Shown piece after piece: positions 61,291-64,000 of a DNA stretch of 64,000 nt. The notes below the pieces were generated by a model that had not been told where the DNA came from, made no database searches, and saw only the letters and a list, made by a program, of their open reading frames with translations. Every line of letters starts with the position of its first letter. The first letter of the stretch is position 1. Made by a program: the position numbers and the translations under genes. The DNA comes from Paenibacillus sp. JZ16 (GTDB lineage Bacteria > Bacillota > Bacilli > Paenibacillales > Paenibacillaceae): assembly GCF_015326965.1 (NCBI RefSeq), contig NZ_CP017659.1:3972501-4036500 (forward strand), given 5' to 3'.

Positions 61291-61614
61291 TTATTTCATT
61301 AACTTGTTCATGGTTGTTAACAACTCGGTTATAACCTCATCGTCGCCTTCCTGCAGGCGCTCCACCACACAGCTCTTCATATGATGCTCAAGCAGCAATT
61401 TGCTGACGCCGTTCAAGGCCGACTGAATCGAGGAGATCTGGTTTAATACATCGTCACAGTACGTATCCTTCTCAATTAAGCCTTTCACGCCGCGAATCTG
61501 TCCTTCAATTCGGTTCAACCGGCTGACGAGGTTGCTTTTTGTTTTATCGGAATGATGGCTCTTCCGTTCACTGGTTACTGCGCATGCATCATGTACATGT
61601 TTCTCGACTGTCAT
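61291..61614 (-). CDS. csoR: Copper-sensing repressor CsoR
   Basis: A 107-residue DUF156 repressor. LVSRLNRIEGQIRGVKGLIE is the conserved first helix, and the copper ligands are Cys in DTYCDDVLNQI, His and Cys in LLLEHHMKSCVV. A His-rich N-terminus is present. ATG 61614 has AAGGGGGG 7 nt upstream. It is divergent in function but same-strand with copZ-copA, with its own CsoR box at 61673-61691, so it is autoregulated. Confidence 0.94.
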   Translation of the reverse strand: MTVEKHVHDACAVTSERKSHHSDKTKSNLVSRLNRIEGQIRGVKGLIEKDTYCDDVLNQISSIQSALNGVSKLLLEHHMKSCVVERLQEGDDEVITELLTTMNKLMK

Positions 61615-61672
61615 ACCCATTCCCCCCTTGATCACTACTTCATCTTATTCTAACCCTATTCTCAGTATATCA

Positions 61673-61691
61673 TATAGCCCCCCACCCTATA
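61673..61691 (-). promoter_or_regulatory. CsoR operator of csoR
   Basis: TATAGCCCCCCACCCTATA on the plus strand matches TATACCCCCCTACCCTATA at the copZ promoter in 17 of 19 positions. About 60 nt upstream of the csoR start. Confidence 0.8.
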
Positions 61692-61785
61692 AAGCCCAGC
61701 TTCTGAAATGAAGTCCATCTCTTTAACAGCATGCCGTTCTGTAGATCCTGGTTTTTGCACACAAAGATTATCGCCCTGTCCTGAA

Positions 61786-62331
61786 TCACTTGCCAGAGGA
61801 CGCGTAGTAACTATCAAGAAACAAAAGGGTGTCCGCGTACCCATCATGAAACATGGATGAAAAGATAAAAATATTCCGCGCCTCTTCTTCTGTCTCGGGC
61901 GCATTTTTCTCGAGGAACTTTCCTTTTTTATAGTCATAGAAGTAATCCAGGATATCATCGGACTGTGATGGCTCATATTGCTCCCCATATCGTTGTTTGA
62001 TCTCGTCTATTTGCATTCCTATTTCAGCACCGCGCGTTGTTTGATAATGACCTTTCGATTCTTCCTCCATCCTGATCGCGACAACGGCATCATCTCTGTA
62101 GAACACCGCGATGCCGGAATCGTAATCAAATACGCCCCTGGCATGCTCTTGGCCTTTCCCAAGCACTTCTTCAGCTTCCGCACGATTCATGCCGTAGTAT
62201 ACCTTCTGGCCATTGTCTAACCGCACGATTCCCATATCTTCTGCGGTAAACTTCTCTTTAGGCTCATCGCTTCCACTGCAGCCTCCGAAGACCAGGATCA
62301 ACAATATCAACAAGCAGAAGTATCTAATCAT
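61786..62331 (-). CDS. Small lipoprotein of unknown function
   Basis: A 181-residue lipoprotein. MIRYFCLLILLILVFGGC is a signal peptide with a GGC lipobox; the mature protein has no cysteines I can see beyond that and is acidic (ETEEEARNIFIFSSMFHDGY). I do not recognise the family. GGAGGAGGAG precedes ATG 62331. It stands alone between csoR and the GH67 gene. Confidence 0.75.
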   Translation of the reverse strand: MIRYFCLLILLILVFGGCSGSDEPKEKFTAEDMGIVRLDNGQKVYYGMNRAEAEEVLGKGQEHARGVFDYDSGIAVFYRDDAVVAIRMEEESKGHYQTTRGAEIGMQIDEIKQRYGEQYEPSQSDDILDYFYDYKKGKFLEKNAPETEEEARNIFIFSSMFHDGYADTLLFLDSYYASSGK

Positions 62332-62479
62332 GTACTCCTCCTCCTTTGGAGTTTTTTTACAAGATTTTACCATATAAAACTTTGCACAGGGCACTATTTT
62401 TTACCTGGGAAGTATGTCATCAAAAGTGCATGCTCACAAAAGATTCAGCATTCGAACAGTATTCAGCCAAGAAAAAAGA

Positions 62480-62510
62480 TGCCCCATCAGTTCCGAAATC
62501 TGATGGGGCA
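62480..62510 (-). terminator. Terminator of the GH67 gene
   Basis: TGCCCCATCAG/CTGATGGGGCA, 11-bp stem with 9-nt loop; the minus strand continues CTTTTTTC. Confidence 0.9.
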
Positions 62511-62546
62511 CCCCCCTATATTTTCGTATTCAGTTATAAAATGAAC

Positions 62547-64000
62547 TTAATATATCGTCCGCCCCTGTTCATCCGGCACACCAGATTTACGGAAGAAATA
62601 CGTGTTGATCACATCCCGCCAATGCTTCGCATGCTCGGCTTGATCCGTGAGCCGCTCCTTCACTTGAACGAAGCGCTCCGGATCGACCTTTCCTTCCAAT
62701 GAGGTCCAGGCCTCAAGCAGTCCTGCCGCTGCTTCCGCCCCGCCAAAATGTGAGTCATAGATATGCTGAATCACCGTTTTGCCGGATTTCAGCACATGGG
62801 AATACGGCACATGATGGAAGAACAGCAGCAGCTCGTCAGGACAATCCGCCAGTGAATCATATCGGGCCTTATTCGGCCCGAAATACTGCGCGGTATAGCC
62901 TGTACCCGATGTCACCGTGCGATCGACGCCCATCCCGTCCCGATCGGCGAAATGGTACGTGCCCCACCTTGAATATTCATAGCCGTCCACATCCGGACCG
63001 TAATGCGTATGCGGCGTAATCATCCAGCCCACCCCGAGCGGGGCGGTATAGCTTTCATAGATCGGCCACGATTGCATCAGCATGTCACATACTGTGTGGA
63101 CCACCGTGTCGTCATTGCCGAAGGTCAGCCTCGTCCATTCATCCGCGATCCCCTCGGAGGACAATTCCGGATCCCAGACCAGACGTCCGAAGCCATACAG
63201 ATTCGCCTGTGCCAAGGTGTGCCCCGTCCAGTTCTCATCATTTCCGATGTTGGAAACGGCGGCGATCCCGCTGTATTTCATGTCGTGCAGCGAACCGTTC
63301 ACGATCTTCTTCACCTCGGACCCCGACCCATTCGCATAGGTATCGAAATCCAGCACCTCTTTCCACTGCGGCACCAAATAGCATACGTGGCGCTGCTGCC
63401 CCGTATATTCCTGGGCGACCTGAAACTCCAGCACTTGATTGGTCTCTTTCATGCTGCCGAACAGCGGCGACACCGGTTCCCGCACTTGAAAGTCCATGGG
63501 CCCGTTCTTAATCTGCAGCAGCACATTGTCCTTAAACCTGCCGTCCAGCGGGGTAAAATGATCATAGGCCGCCCGCGCTCGGTCTGTGCTGCGATCGCGC
63601 CAATCCTGCATGCAGTTGTATACGAAGCAGCGCCAGATGACGAGCCCGCCATGCGGCTCCAAGGCCTCAGCGAGCATATTGGCGCCATCGGCATGGTCCC
63701 TTCCATAGGCAAACGGGCCGGGGCGATGCTCCGAATCCGCCTTCACCAGGAAGCCGCCGAAGTCCGGGATATGATCATAAATCTCATCCGCCGTATCCTT
63801 CCACCACTGTCGAACCTCTTCGCTCAGCGGATCGGAGGTCGATACGCCGCCGATATGCAGCGGAGCCGCAAAGTTAATGCTCAAGTACAATGAAATGCCA
63901 TATTCCCGGAAGATATCCGCGACCTTCGCAATCGTCGGCAAATATTCCGCGGTAATGAACTTCGTCTCGATCTCATGCACATTGACGTTATTAATGGAGA
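62547..64000 (-). CDS. Alpha-glucuronidase, GH67 (5' end outside window)
   Basis: At least 484 residues; the frame runs off position 64000 and continues upstream as [14 protein letters not shown], so the GTG at 63980 is internal. [20 protein letters not shown] carries catalytic carboxylates of the GH67 barrel (relatives mostly have SEGQPGP), and [22 protein letters not shown] and [12 protein letters not shown] are family landmarks. GH67 removes 4-O-methylglucuronic acid from xylo-oligosaccharide ends, usually in the cytoplasm. The gene ends at a strong terminator. Neighbouring xylan genes would lie beyond the window. Confidence 0.92.
   Translation of the reverse strand, partial: SINNVNVHEIETKFITAEYLPTIAKVADIFREYGISLYLSINFAAPLHIGGVSTSDPLSEEVRQWWKDTADEIYDHIPDFGGFLVKADSEHRPGPFAYGRDHADGANMLAEALEPHGGLVIWRCFVYNCMQDWRDRSTDRARAAYDHFTPLDGRFKDNVLLQIKNGPMDFQVREPVSPLFGSMKETNQVLEFQVAQEYTGQQRHVCYLVPQWKEVLDFDTYANGSGSEVKKIVNGSLHDMKYSGIAAVSNIGNDENWTGHTLAQANLYGFGRLVWDPELSSEGIADEWTRLTFGNDDTVVHTVCDMLMQSWPIYESYTAPLGVGWMITPHTHYGPDVDGYEYSRWGTYHFADRDGMGVDRTVTSGTGYTAQYFGPNKARYDSLADCPDELLLFFHHVPYSHVLKSGKTVIQHIYDSHFGGAEAAAGLLEAWTSLEGKVDPERFVQVKERLTDQAEHAKHWRDVINTYFFRKSGVPDEQGRTIY

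Noticed and set aside
63003..63893. 296-codon frame antisense to GH67
   Set aside because: No start signal or family resemblance, and it overlaps well-conserved GH67 sequence on the opposite strand.

Overview
The window looks like a chromosomal segment of a Paenibacillus-type Bacillales bacterium. The evidence is moderate GC content, strong Shine-Dalgarno sites throughout, a T-box leader, CcpA-type cre sites, an LplBC-type sugar importer without its own ATPase, a membrane-bound AraC regulator, LipL, LytST and CsoR/CopZ/CopA. No phage, plasmid, insertion sequence, CRISPR array, tRNA or rRNA was seen. This assignment is inference from gene content; no database was searched.

Layout. 0-2 kb: an ECF sigma factor with a TPR-like C-terminus, its DGPF/YciI partner and the start of a VOC (PhnB-like) gene. 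Both transcription units carry the same unusual promoter motif. 2-7 kb: a CGNR zinc-finger regulator, an epoxide hydrolase, a P-loop kinase-like protein, cysteine synthase and octanoyl transferase LipL. 7-10 kb: a PhoX-type phosphatase followed directly by tatA and tatC. 11-26 kb: a glycan locus. It has a membrane AraC regulator, two GH18 enzymes at its edges, two GH29 fucosidases, a CBM9-like protein, a transglutaminase-like protein and an oligosaccharide ABC importer with an upstream cre site. All the enzymes lack signal peptides, so glycans are probably imported and then dismantled in the cytoplasm. 27-34 kb: a DUF378 protein, a LysR/YeiH pair, a cytoplasmic alpha-amylase, an orphan Dpp-like permease pair and a glutathione peroxidase. 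34-37 kb: GH127 arabinofuranosidase divergent from an AraC regulator, with a cre-like site between them. 37-40 kb: an ArsR-SRPBCC-VOC operon with twin operators and an apparently leaderless start, then a HAD phosphatase and a methyltransferase. 40-47 kb: two acetate-type symporters, DUF485 and a LytS/LytT two-component system. 47-49.4 kb: a split ThrE exporter and an aldo/keto reductase. 49.5-53.4 kb: a PadR-controlled ABC exporter with matching palindromes, then a T-box-controlled seryl-tRNA synthetase. 54-58.3 kb: an LLM oxidoreductase, a MarR-SDR-SDR operon and a small nitrite/sulfite reductase-like protein. 58.3-61.7 kb: copA, copZ and csoR with two CsoR boxes. 61.8-64 kb: a lipoprotein and an alpha-glucuronidase (GH67) cut by the window end.

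The most unusual element is a dispersed non-coding repeat family at three loci (about 5.7, 10.8 and 53.7 kb). In each, a conserved segment containing a CAGACCGC-type core recurs every 110-115 bp and alternates with hairpins whose arms differ between loci but stay complementary. Other non-coding signals include a MITE-like element at 19.6 kb, a four-copy short repeat at 7.0-7.2 kb, and well-defined operators for the PadR, ArsR, CsoR and MarR regulators.
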